DNA of 64,000 nt from Alteromonas sp. ALT199. Its GTDB lineage: Bacteria; Pseudomonadota; Gammaproteobacteria; Enterobacterales; Alteromonadaceae. Positions within the stretch are counted from its first letter, which is position 1; each line of letters starts with the position of its first letter. The DNA lies in the NCBI RefSeq assembly GCF_018619335.1, contig NZ_JAHHDX010000144.1:50103-114102 (forward strand), written 5' to 3'. The notes beneath the pieces are model-generated. The model was not told where the DNA came from. It worked only from the letters and a program-made list of their open reading frames with translations, and ran no database searches. Of the stretch, positions 46,586-54,253 are shown piece by piece. Both the position numbers and the translations under genes were made by a program.

Positions 46586-48130
46586 CTATCGGTTTCGCCC
46601 ATACTGTTCGTGTGACGACACCCAGTCTGACGAACTAATGGCAGAAGCTAAAGATATCTCGCCGGCTAGTACCACCGACGCCACGATTTCTGCAAATTTG
46701 TACACGCGATCTCGACCGTAGCAGTCTAACAATTCTAAGCATTCTCGCTGTGTACCAATACCAGTCCCGCCGCCATAGGTAGCCACAATAAGGGAAGGAA
46801 TGGTGATAGATACGTACAAGTCGCCATCGTCAGTTAGCTCTGAATACATCATGGCCGCCGACGACTCCGACACGTTTGCTACGTCTTGCCCTGTTGCTAT
46901 AAACATGGCGGTAATACCGTTTGGCGAATGTAGGCCCGTATTATTCACACCCGACAAAAATGACCCTACGCCAGCCACACGGCCATGATAATCGATTTGT
47001 TTAGGGTCAACGCGCATTACCTCTAATAAATGCTCTCGCTTAATGGTGGCTTCAGCAGTCACACGTTTACCACGGGTACGCATAATATTTATTTGAGAGG
47101 CTTTTTTGTCGGTAGCAAAATTAGATTCAAGGTAGAAGTTCTCTATTCCCTCGTAATGGTCGAGTATCCACCCGCAGGCAGCAAAGGTTGCGCGCCCCAC
47201 CATGTTTTGGCCTGCAGCGTCGCCTGTCTTAAAGTTAAACCTTAAAAAGGCAAACTTATTCGATAGAAAATGATCAATATACGTCAACTTAGCGATACTT
47301 GAGGTTGCCTCAGCTTCTTCTTTAATCTTTTCGAAGTTCGTTTTTATCCACTTTACAAAGTCCCTGGCACCTCGTGCATTCTCAAAGATGAAAACCGGCG
47401 CACGCTGCATGGCGTCATCGACTACCGTTGCTGTTACACCACCGCTCATATTAAGCAATTTCATACCGCGGTTGTACGACGCCACCAACGTTCCTTCCGT
47501 AGTTGCTAGCGGCACTACAAATTCCCCTTGTGCATGCTCTCCGTTTATCTTTAAAGGCCCGGCAATACCAATAGGAACTTGTGCTACACCAATGAAATGC
47601 TCAATATTGCCTTTTAGCGCTTGCGGGTCGATGCTGTACTTACCTACATGATCAATTTTCTTTCCCGTGGCGCTTTCGAAATACTCTTGGCGTGTTTTTA
47701 TAATGCTCTCACCATAGTCATCCATATCGTCCCGAGGAATAAAAACACTGCGTTGTCCTGGCGCAGTTATATTATCTTCTACTTCAAATTTAAGCTTTCC
47801 AAAGGGAGAAGCAGAAAAGCAAATGCCTAATTTACGTTTTTCAGGACAAGGGGCTTCATCAACATCTAAATGCACGGTAATGGTTTGACGCAATCCAAAG
47901 TGCTCTCCGTCTGATTTATTTAATTCCTCTACAGAAATGCTAGAGTCAGGAGTTAGCTGAAGTGAAATTTTATGTTCTGGAATTTTTTCGCCATCAAGGG
48001 ATATCCACTTCACTTCTTTAATGACCGAGTCTTTTAATCTATTTTTCAAAGAAAACGATAAGCCATTATCTGTCTTTGTAAGACTAGCGCGTGTGTAAAG
48101 TTGCTTTAAAAGTATGCTGGGCACAAACAT
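46586..48130 (-). CDS. Class I-type HMG-CoA reductase with extra N-terminal domain
   Basis: A 514-residue enzyme of the hydroxymethylglutaryl-CoA reductase family. Catalytic landmarks: E212 (TTEGTLVASYNRGMK), K342/K343 (FATDKKASQ), D416 (ATGQDVANVSESSA) and H507 (SSHEQYGRNR), plus GDAAGQNMVG and the dinucleotide-loop-like YGGGTGIGTQ. These match class I (eukaryote/archaea-like) rather than the class II enzymes of Pseudomonas mevalonii. Residues 1-130 form a domain I do not recognise (FVPSILLKQLYTRASLTKTD, SFSLKNRLKDSVIKEVKWIS). No other mevalonate-pathway gene is in the window, and gammaproteobacteria of this kind normally make isoprenoids by the MEP route. AAGGAAG provides the ribosome site. 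Confidence 0.9.
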   Translation of the reverse strand: MFVPSILLKQLYTRASLTKTDNGLSFSLKNRLKDSVIKEVKWISLDGEKIPEHKISLQLTPDSSISVEELNKSDGEHFGLRQTITVHLDVDEAPCPEKRKLGICFSASPFGKLKFEVEDNITAPGQRSVFIPRDDMDDYGESIIKTRQEYFESATGKKIDHVGKYSIDPQALKGNIEHFIGVAQVPIGIAGPLKINGEHAQGEFVVPLATTEGTLVASYNRGMKLLNMSGGVTATVVDDAMQRAPVFIFENARGARDFVKWIKTNFEKIKEEAEATSSIAKLTYIDHFLSNKFAFLRFNFKTGDAAGQNMVGRATFAACGWILDHYEGIENFYLESNFATDKKASQINIMRTRGKRVTAEATIKREHLLEVMRVDPKQIDYHGRVAGVGSFLSGVNNTGLHSPNGITAMFIATGQDVANVSESSAAMMYSELTDDGDLYVSITIPSLIVATYGGGTGIGTQRECLELLDCYGRDRVYKFAEIVASVVLAGEISLASAISSSDWVSSHEQYGRNR

Positions 48131-48562
48131 GAGTCTTCCTTCTGTGTATTCTTACCGTGCTTTTTTCATATTCCTTGTTTTTTATAGCACATTCTTTATA
48201 CAGTTCTATGACTTCTTACTAATTTCTCGCTATTTTCTTGCTCGATATCAACATTCAATTTTAGGCCAAGCACTTTCAAAAATGCGCCAAGCCTAATGAA
48301 GCCGCGTGCTACCTAAAAAATAGACCTTAGCTGCAATTCATCACCTCCCCACTACACCTAAAGTAAACACCGTCACCGCAGTTATGTTGACCACAAGGTA
48401 TCTGGTAGTAACAAAACGGAGGCATCAAGGATTGTGACGCCAAGGATTAATAGCCGATACGGAAGCGGCAGCCAGATACTTTTTACGTGTAGTAGAGCAT
48501 TTAAAACTGGATTGTTTTAACAAGTGCTTCGATTACGAAGAGCAAAAGAGAAAGGGACGACT
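48131..48562. other. Divergent intergenic region before the RiPP cluster
   Basis: 432 bases between the HMG-CoA reductase and the HlyD-like gene. It must hold both promoters. TTGACC at 48387-48392 is a possible -35 box, but I find no good -10 at the right spacing. No LuxR-type palindrome was recognised. Confidence 0.4.
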
Positions 48563-49816
48563 ATGAGAACAGAGCTGTTTAGAAAAGAAGTTATTGAGGA
48601 ACAATCAAATGCTGCTGTAGGCAGTTTTTTAATGACGCCTAAACCAATTATCTCAGCTATTGCTGGCCTGCTCGTGACGTGGATTGTGGCTGTTGTTGTT
48701 TATCTAAATATGGAAAGTTACTCACGCAAGGCGTCGGTAAACGGATGGCTAGAACCGAGCCATGGCGTTTTTAAGCTTTATTCAGATGCTAGGCGCGGTA
48801 AAGTGCTCAATGTGTTAGTAAGCGAAGGCCAGTTAGTCGAAAAAGGCGCACCGTTAATAAAAATCAGCTACAGCAGCAAAGATGCATTAGGCAATAGGAT
48901 TAGCACACAGTTACTTATTGAGCTTGAAGCTAAGCAAAACAGAACGTATCAAAGTATTCAGCGCCTTCGCGCTTTGCATTTGTCTCAACAACAGCGTTTA
49001 GAAGAACAACTCTCCCAAGCAAAAAGGGACTCAACAGCATTAGAGGCCGTTGTAGCATTATCCCAATCACAGTGGCTTTTGGCATCAAAACAATGGGATA
49101 AAGCTAAAACTTTGCTAGACCAGGGCAATATCAGCCGTGCTGACTTTGAAAACCAAACGCTTCAGCGTTTGACCGCAGAGCAACAGCTTACTCTGGCGAA
49201 AAAAGACTGGAGAAGCGAACAAGCTAATATTGCAGATCTCACACATGAACTCGGCACTTTGCCGCAGCAGCAAGCTAACGAGATGGCGACGGTAGAGAAC
49301 ACATATAGTGACCTCACTCAACAGATTGTAAACCATAAAAGTAATACAGAAGAGACAGTTTATGCGCCACATACAGGTGTGGTATCAGGTCTACATGTAA
49401 AAACGGGTTATACCGTTGACAGTTCTCGCCCGCTCCTGACTCTGCTTCCTGAAAATACTGACATTCAAGCGCGCATAGCAGTACCCGTGCGATCAGCGGG
49501 ATTTTTACGCAAGGGGCAGGCCCTTCATATTCGTTATGACGCATTTCCCTATCAAAAGTTTGGCGTACAGTCTGGAGAAATTGTGAAGATTTCCCCGTCG
49601 TTGGTCCTGCCCGGCGAGCTTTCCGATGTACCGATCTCTATAAGCGAGCCCGCCTACCTTGTTACCGCAACACTCAGTACAAACGAGATATTGGCCTATG
49701 GAAATCGCATTTCATTGAAAGCAGGGATGACATTTTCAGCAGACGTAAATTTAAGTCAACGCACCTTGATGGAGTGGTTAATGGAACCGCTATATAGCAT
49801 CACAGGGAAACTTTAA
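48563..49816 (+). CDS. HlyD/CvaA-family exporter adaptor
   Basis: A 417-residue membrane-fusion protein that links the inner-membrane ABC exporter to an outer-membrane channel. The start is ATG 48563, with AAAGGGA upstream; the open frame extends to GTG 48524. One TM segment at about 35-56 (ISAIAGLLVTWIVAVVVYL) is followed by a biotinyl/lipoyl-like half (ARRGKVLNVLVSEGQLVEKG), a long coiled-coil hairpin (about 110-245), the second lipoyl half (VYAPHTGVVSGLHVKTGYTV) and a beta-barrel region. The pattern is that of CvaA-type adaptors used with C39-peptidase exporters. It starts the RiPP cluster and ends 2 bases before the exporter start. Confidence 0.9.
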   Translation: MRTELFRKEVIEEQSNAAVGSFLMTPKPIISAIAGLLVTWIVAVVVYLNMESYSRKASVNGWLEPSHGVFKLYSDARRGKVLNVLVSEGQLVEKGAPLIKISYSSKDALGNRISTQLLIELEAKQNRTYQSIQRLRALHLSQQQRLEEQLSQAKRDSTALEAVVALSQSQWLLASKQWDKAKTLLDQGNISRADFENQTLQRLTAEQQLTLAKKDWRSEQANIADLTHELGTLPQQQANEMATVENTYSDLTQQIVNHKSNTEETVYAPHTGVVSGLHVKTGYTVDSSRPLLTLLPENTDIQARIAVPVRSAGFLRKGQALHIRYDAFPYQKFGVQSGEIVKISPSLVLPGELSDVPISISEPAYLVTATLSTNEILAYGNRISLKAGMTFSADVNLSQRTLMEWLMEPLYSITGKL

Positions 49817-49818
49817 TC

Positions 49819-52086
49819 ATGATGCGTACTAAACAACCCTTTTCGGTGAACTTCCTTTATACCAAGCGAGTACCCGTTATTTTACAAAGCGAAGCTGCTG
49901 AATGCGGGATTGCTTGTATGGCCATGATTGCGCAGTACTACTCTGATAAGCGCGACCTCAACGCCTTACGTCAAACCATGTCTGTTTCGCTGCGAGGTAC
50001 AACGTTAAAAGATGTGATGCGAATTGCCAGTGACTTGGGTTTTCAAACCCGCGCTATCAAGGTAGAAATGGAGCATCTTGAGCAATTATCCTGCCCAGCC
50101 ATAATGCATTGGGGTATGAATCACTTTGTTGTATTAACAAAAGTGAAGGGGAAAACAATCACCATCCACGACCCCGCACTTGGACAAAGAAAGTTCAATT
50201 TTGACGAAGCCTCAAAGCACATCACGGGTATAGCGCTAGAAGTCGCACCAAGCGACACATTTAGCCCTAAAAAGTCTATGCCACGTCTTGGACTTACTCA
50301 ATTTTTCTCGCGCACGATAGGCTTTAAACGCAATTTACTTACCCTTTTCGCGCTATCGATAGTACTGCAACTCTTTGCCCTTGCTGCACCTTACTACATG
50401 CAAACAGTCGTAGACGACGTACTGATATACAACAACGACGCATTGCTCAAGGCCCTTGCCATTGGCTTTACCTTAATATTAGTCATTGAAACCTTTACCA
50501 GCGGTATAAGAAAGTTCGCTATTTTATCTGTTTCTTCTCGCCTTCAACTTCAAATGTCAGCATCGGTTTTCAAGCACCTTCTATCACTTCCGTTGGACTA
50601 TTTTGATAAGCGACATATTGGCGATGTAGTATCCCGTTTTGGCTCGCTAGCGAGTATCCGTGAATTTCTGACGACTGGATTGGTAACCGCGTTACTTGAC
50701 GGGATAATGGCGATCATCACTTTAACGGTAATGATTCTATATTCATTCAAACTCACCCTGGTGGTTGTTGCGATTGTGCTTACCTACCTAGCCGTTCGCC
50801 TTGGCCTACTGCCATTTATTAAGCGACTTACCACTGAACGCATCGCCCTTGCTGCCTCTGAACAAAGCCACTTCATGGAGAGCGTGCGTGCCATCTTACC
50901 TATTCGTGTGTACGGTCAAGAACAACAACGCCATGGACATTGGCAAAACAAACTAGTAGCCACGCTCAATAAAGACATTACGCTTGGAAAAATCAATATT
51001 GGCAGTGCACTGACCAACCATTTCTTGTTTGGTGCTGAAAACTTGATAGTTGTTTACATTGGCGCAAGTCTTGTTATGGAGGGTAACCTTTCCGTAGGTA
51101 TGTTGCTTGCGTTCATGGCATACAAAACACGCTTTATTGGTGCTCTGGATGGAGTAGTTAACAAGCTAATAGAGCTAAATATGTTAGGTATTCACTTCAC
51201 CCGCTTGAGCGATATTCTACTTACGCCAGTTCAGCAAAAGCCTAAGTTACTTAACAGCAAAATTGGGCCTATTGAGTTTGCAGAAGCTCAACCAACTAGC
51301 CCGTTCTTTTCAACCTCAACTATTCCCAACACATTCTCACGCAGTACTTTATCTTCTGAAAGGCTAACTAATACAAACTCTGATACAAACGGAGACTCAC
51401 GCATTACGGCGCTTGATGCACACTCTCTTAGCTATCGCTACAGTGATACAAATGATTGGGTGTTCAAAAACCTAACGCTTTCAGTGAAACAAGGAGAAAT
51501 CGTAGCGATTATAGGTGACAGCGGATGCGGAAAGAGCACTTTACTAAAGTGCTTGATGGGCCTTTACTCGGTTTCAAACGGCAGCATAGAGCACCCTTGC
51601 TTTACAAACCCAGTTATTGCGTCAGTACTTCAAGAAGACGTCTGTTTAAGTGGCACTATCGGCCAAAATATTTGCTGCTTTGAAGAAGCGCCCAACCTTA
51701 ACAAAATGGTTCACGTCGCTCACCTCGCCTGCATTCACCACGATATTATGCAAATGCCCATGCAATACCACTCTTTGGTAGGTGATATGGGAAGCAGTTT
51801 AAGTGGTGGACAAAAACAGCGTCTGCTTTTAGCAAGAGCCCTTTACCAAGAGCCTGACATTTTGTTTTTAGACGAAGCAAGCAGCCACTTAGATATGGCA
51901 AACGAGGCTCAGATAAATCACCACCTTAAGTCTCTAAAGATGACACGAATTATTGTGGCACATCGCCCTCAATCTATCGCCATGGCAGACAAAATCTATC
52001 GTTTGTCAAAAGGCACATTACACCCATGCTCTCCCACTGAAGTAACAGGAAGCGCAACATCAGGTAAACACGGAGAAACACGATGA
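49819..52086 (+). CDS. Peptidase-containing ABC exporter (C39, CvaB-like)
   Basis: A 755-residue PCAT that cuts double-glycine leaders and exports the peptide. The N-terminal C39 peptidase has Cys29 in QSEAAECGIACMAM, His102 in MHWGMNHFVVL and Asp118 in IHDPALG, so the protease triad is complete. A six-helix membrane domain follows (about 165-450), then the ATPase domain with Walker A GDSGCGKST, signature LSGGQKQR, Walker B PDILFLDEASSHLD and switch His in IIVAHRPQS. Between membrane and ATPase domains is a Ser/Thr-rich insertion of about 55 residues not usual in the family. The adjacent gene encodes a matching Gly-Gly precursor. Confidence 0.95.
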   Translation: MMRTKQPFSVNFLYTKRVPVILQSEAAECGIACMAMIAQYYSDKRDLNALRQTMSVSLRGTTLKDVMRIASDLGFQTRAIKVEMEHLEQLSCPAIMHWGMNHFVVLTKVKGKTITIHDPALGQRKFNFDEASKHITGIALEVAPSDTFSPKKSMPRLGLTQFFSRTIGFKRNLLTLFALSIVLQLFALAAPYYMQTVVDDVLIYNNDALLKALAIGFTLILVIETFTSGIRKFAILSVSSRLQLQMSASVFKHLLSLPLDYFDKRHIGDVVSRFGSLASIREFLTTGLVTALLDGIMAIITLTVMILYSFKLTLVVVAIVLTYLAVRLGLLPFIKRLTTERIALAASEQSHFMESVRAILPIRVYGQEQQRHGHWQNKLVATLNKDITLGKINIGSALTNHFLFGAENLIVVYIGASLVMEGNLSVGMLLAFMAYKTRFIGALDGVVNKLIELNMLGIHFTRLSDILLTPVQQKPKLLNSKIGPIEFAEAQPTSPFFSTSTIPNTFSRSTLSSERLTNTNSDTNGDSRITALDAHSLSYRYSDTNDWVFKNLTLSVKQGEIVAIIGDSGCGKSTLLKCLMGLYSVSNGSIEHPCFTNPVIASVLQEDVCLSGTIGQNICCFEEAPNLNKMVHVAHLACIHHDIMQMPMQYHSLVGDMGSSLSGGQKQRLLLARALYQEPDILFLDEASSHLDMANEAQINHHLKSLKMTRIIVAHRPQSIAMADKIYRLSKGTLHPCSPTEVTGSATSGKHGETR

Positions 52087-52394
52087 AAAAACATGAAATT
52101 AGAGAACCAGCAGTATTAATGACCGCCGCTGAACGCATGCAAATAGGTGAAAGTGGCCTTACCGCTAGTGGCAGCGTTATTCCTATCGACTCTTTGTCGA
52201 AACGCGAGTTACAAGTAGTGCACAAAATAATGGAAGGCCGCTCTAACAAGGTTATCGCCTCAGAGCTATTTATCAGTGAACGAACGGTAAAGTTTCACTG
52301 CGCCAACATTTATAAAAAGCTCAATATTAGTAGCCGCTCAGCACTTATCGCCTGTTGTTTTAGAACACTTTACCAAGAGGTGGTTTCGCTCTAA
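52083..52394 (+). CDS. Stand-alone LuxR-type HTH regulator
   Basis: A 103-residue protein whose C-terminal 65 residues form a LuxR/GerE HTH: LSKRELQVVHKIMEGRSNKV, IASELFISERTVKFHCANIY and KKLNISSRSALIACC. The N-terminal 38 residues carry no recognisable sensing domain. Its ATG overlaps the exporter stop by 4 bases, so it is in the same operon and should control the cluster. How it is regulated is not visible. Confidence 0.88.
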   Translation: MKKHEIREPAVLMTAAERMQIGESGLTASGSVIPIDSLSKRELQVVHKIMEGRSNKVIASELFISERTVKFHCANIYKKLNISSRSALIACCFRTLYQEVVSL

Positions 52395-52441
52395 GCGTAG
52401 CCACTTTATTACTCAAAACGCCACTACAAGGAGCGTACTTT

Positions 52442-52648
52442 ATGAAACACCATCAACTAACTCAAAACCAACCAACAACTACTGAGCCCGTTGCTTTAGC
52501 CGAAGCTCAGCTGTTTGAGGTATCCGGCGGTCTACGCATTCGTTTAAGCGATAGCGTGCCGGTAGTCGGCCCAGCCCCCAAAGAGCCGGTTTATATAACC
52601 TTGGCCATTGGTGAAGGCGGCGGCAAACTACCGGATATTCTGTCGTAA
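52442..52648 (+). CDS. Double-glycine leader RiPP precursor peptide
   Basis: A 68-residue peptide. The leader (1-30) ends ALAEAQLFEVSGG, with hydrophobic residues at -12 (L19), -7 (L24) and -4 (V27) before G29-G30, which is the consensus recognised by C39 peptidases. The predicted core (31-68) is 38 residues: LRIRLSDSVPVVGPAPKEPV then YITLAIGEGGGKLPDILS. It has no Cys, four Pro, two Lys, one Thr, three Ser and four Asp/Glu, so ester or amide cross-links are possible but thioether or lanthionine rings are not. AAGGAG lies just upstream. It sits between the exporter/regulator and an ATP-grasp ligase. The leader is certain by pattern; the modification is inferred. Confidence 0.85.
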   Translation: MKHHQLTQNQPTTTEPVALAEAQLFEVSGGLRIRLSDSVPVVGPAPKEPVYITLAIGEGGGKLPDILS

Positions 52649-52665
52649 ATTTAGCCCACTAAGGT

Positions 52666-52713
52666 CAACACATGGATAAGGTATTAACTATGTCATTTCC
52701 ATGTGTTGCTCTT
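52666..52713 (+). promoter_or_regulatory. Hairpin between precursor and ATP-grasp genes (possible attenuator)
   Basis: CAACACATGGA (52666-52676) and TCCATGTGTTG (52698-52708) pair perfectly around a 21-base loop and are followed by CTCTTTT. It lies 17 bases past the precursor stop. A leaky terminator here would give more precursor than modifying enzyme. The effect is inferred. Confidence 0.55.
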
Positions 52714-52761
52714 TTAGCTAATAGATTCCTACAACCCACAACCCGTTAGCAAGGAGCGCGA

Positions 52762-53760
52762 ATGCACGTTGCACTTTTAGGAAGTGAGAAAGATCCACAA
52801 ATTCAACACGTAGGGAAGGCGCTTAGTCAAACAGCTACTCCTTTTTATATCGCTAATACGCAACAATTCGGTTCAGCGTGGAGTATTAGCTATGATCCAG
52901 ATTTTGATGATGGGTTAATCCACTTTAACTCATCCTCTTTGTGCGACCAGCCCAGAGTGACTTTTTCGAACACCAAAGCGGCCTACTGGCATGAATATTT
53001 GCCGGGGACTTCGTTGACAGCATCAGGTGAGAATAGTCGCCCCGATCACACTGCGAATAACAAAATTAAAACCGAAAAGCCTAACGATAAGTCATCTAAC
53101 CTGCTAGAAAATGCTACTTGGACCGAGCAAGAACGGGCTAGCACTTTACTTTGTTGGTTTAGCTATAGCGACATCAAGTGGGTGAATTCTATCGACGCCG
53201 TGAGAAGCCACCAATGTAAACCTTATCAATCGCGTATTGCAGGCAAATTAGGTGCTCATATTCCCTACACCTTTGTAGGTAACGCACCCGAAGTTGCCTC
53301 TCAGTTTTGTAACAATATGCGAGAGATTATTTATAAGCCCGTACGCGGCGGTCGCACAGCACAGTTTGTAAATAAACAACCTAATATGCGTCCACTTCTT
53401 AATACGCTTTTAGCTGAACGCCCCGTTACCTTTCAAAAGTATATCGCCGGCGTAAACGTACGAAGCTATGTGCTTGGCGATGATGTGCTAAGCGTACAAA
53501 TCGACTCAAGCGAACTAGATTATAGGAACGACGACAATGCCAGTGTGTCTGTGACTATTATCCCAAACGAGGTGCAGCGTATGGCCATTAGAATTTGCCA
53601 AGCGTTAGGCATGCATTGGTGCGCAATCGACTGGCGTAGAAGTGCGAAGGGAAAGTACTTTTTTCTAGAGGCGAACCCCAGCCCTTATTTCCTAAAAGTA
53701 GAGAACGATACTGGCATGGATATAACAGACAAATTGGTGTCGCTGCTTGCGAAGATATAG
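52762..53760 (+). CDS. MvdD-like ATP-grasp ligase (graspetide synthetase-like)
   Basis: A 332-residue protein with the layout of MvdC/MvdD-type RiPP ligases. The N-terminal pre-ATP-grasp part (1-150) has an unusual polar insertion (about 83-118). KWVNSIDAVRSHQCKPYQSR at 139-158 matches the WVN-P...KP-x-Q motif of the family. ATP-grasp landmarks are K153 and K192 (YKPVRGG), PVTFQKYIAG, VNVRSYVLGDDVLSVQIDSS, CAIDW (D290) and FLEANPSPYF with E303 and N305 as metal ligands. Such enzymes phosphorylate Asp/Glu side chains and join them to Ser/Thr or Lys. The substrate is presumably the peptide encoded just upstream. AAGGAG precedes the ATG. No terminator was seen after it. Confidence 0.87.
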   Translation: MHVALLGSEKDPQIQHVGKALSQTATPFYIANTQQFGSAWSISYDPDFDDGLIHFNSSSLCDQPRVTFSNTKAAYWHEYLPGTSLTASGENSRPDHTANNKIKTEKPNDKSSNLLENATWTEQERASTLLCWFSYSDIKWVNSIDAVRSHQCKPYQSRIAGKLGAHIPYTFVGNAPEVASQFCNNMREIIYKPVRGGRTAQFVNKQPNMRPLLNTLLAERPVTFQKYIAGVNVRSYVLGDDVLSVQIDSSELDYRNDDNASVSVTIIPNEVQRMAIRICQALGMHWCAIDWRRSAKGKYFFLEANPSPYFLKVENDTGMDITDKLVSLLAKI

Positions 53761-53851
53761 TTTTTATAAACATTTTAATAAAACCTATTTGCTTCTAAGC
53801 GCTTTTGTAAATTCTCTCAGCTGTTATTTACATAGCTGTTAAAAATGCTTA

Positions 53852-53887
53852 TTGACAATACACCCTCAACCTATCAACATGATAGGT
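53852..53887 (+). promoter_or_regulatory. Candidate promoter and operator of the DUF4258 module
   Basis: TTGACA at 53852-53857 is a perfect -35 box, with CAACAT at 53875-53880 as a weak -10. A perfect inverted repeat, ACCTATCA-ACA-TGATAGGT (53869-53887), overlaps the -10 and would let the antitoxin repress the operon. The promoter sequence is clear, the repressor role inferred. Confidence 0.55.
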
Positions 53888-53902
53888 AACGGATGGATAA
53901 TT

Positions 53903-54244
53903 ATGGTCCGAAAGTCCCCCAAAGGCGTTAAGGAATTCCCTCTTACAGCGGAAACTGCAAGGAAGATAATGAGCGATCTTGCAGAAAACCATACTCATAG
54001 AATTCGGTGGAGTAAGCATGTAAAGCAGCGTATGCATGAACGAGGGGTAACTACAGGTCAGGTGATGACTTTACTTAAGAGTAAATATTCAGTGTTTAGG
54101 GAAGGGCCATATCTTGATATAACCGGAGACTGGAAATTTAATCTGAAAGGTTTAGCAGCGGGAAAAGTCATTGAACTAACCATAGCACTAAAGAATCATC
54201 ATGATAGTCCAACATCAGTTCTTGTTACTGTCTGGATAGTTTGA
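53903..54244 (+). CDS. DUF4258-family putative toxin
   Basis: A 113-residue basic protein beginning MVRKSPKGVKEFPLTAETAR. The core, RIRWSKHVKQRMHERGVTTG QV (about 34-55) followed by FREGPYLDITGDWKFNLKG, fits DUF4258, a RelE/MqsR-like fold found in toxin-antitoxin pairs. The start at ATG 53903 is chosen because upstream in-frame codons (TTG 53852, ATG 53879) overlap the apparent -35 box and operator. The HTH gene starts 9 bases after its stop. Toxicity, probably as an mRNA interferase, is inferred from family and context. Confidence 0.8.
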   Translation: MVRKSPKGVKEFPLTAETARKIMSDLAENHTHRIRWSKHVKQRMHERGVTTGQVMTLLKSKYSVFREGPYLDITGDWKFNLKGLAAGKVIELTIALKNHHDSPTSVLVTVWIV

Positions 54245-54253
54245 GAGGTTTAT

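Noticed and set aside
48423..48515. Small GTG frame in the region before the HlyD-like gene that could be a second peptide
   Set aside because: No double-glycine leader, and the GGAG upstream is at poor spacing; composition is not convincing.
52672..52749. 25-codon frame between precursor and ligase
   Set aside because: Not called as a gene: its start lies inside the hairpin arm and the peptide has no leader motif. Kept only as part of the hairpin observation.
53852..53902. Upstream TTG and ATG starts for the DUF4258 protein
   Set aside because: They overlap the -35 box and operator, so ATG 53903 fits better.
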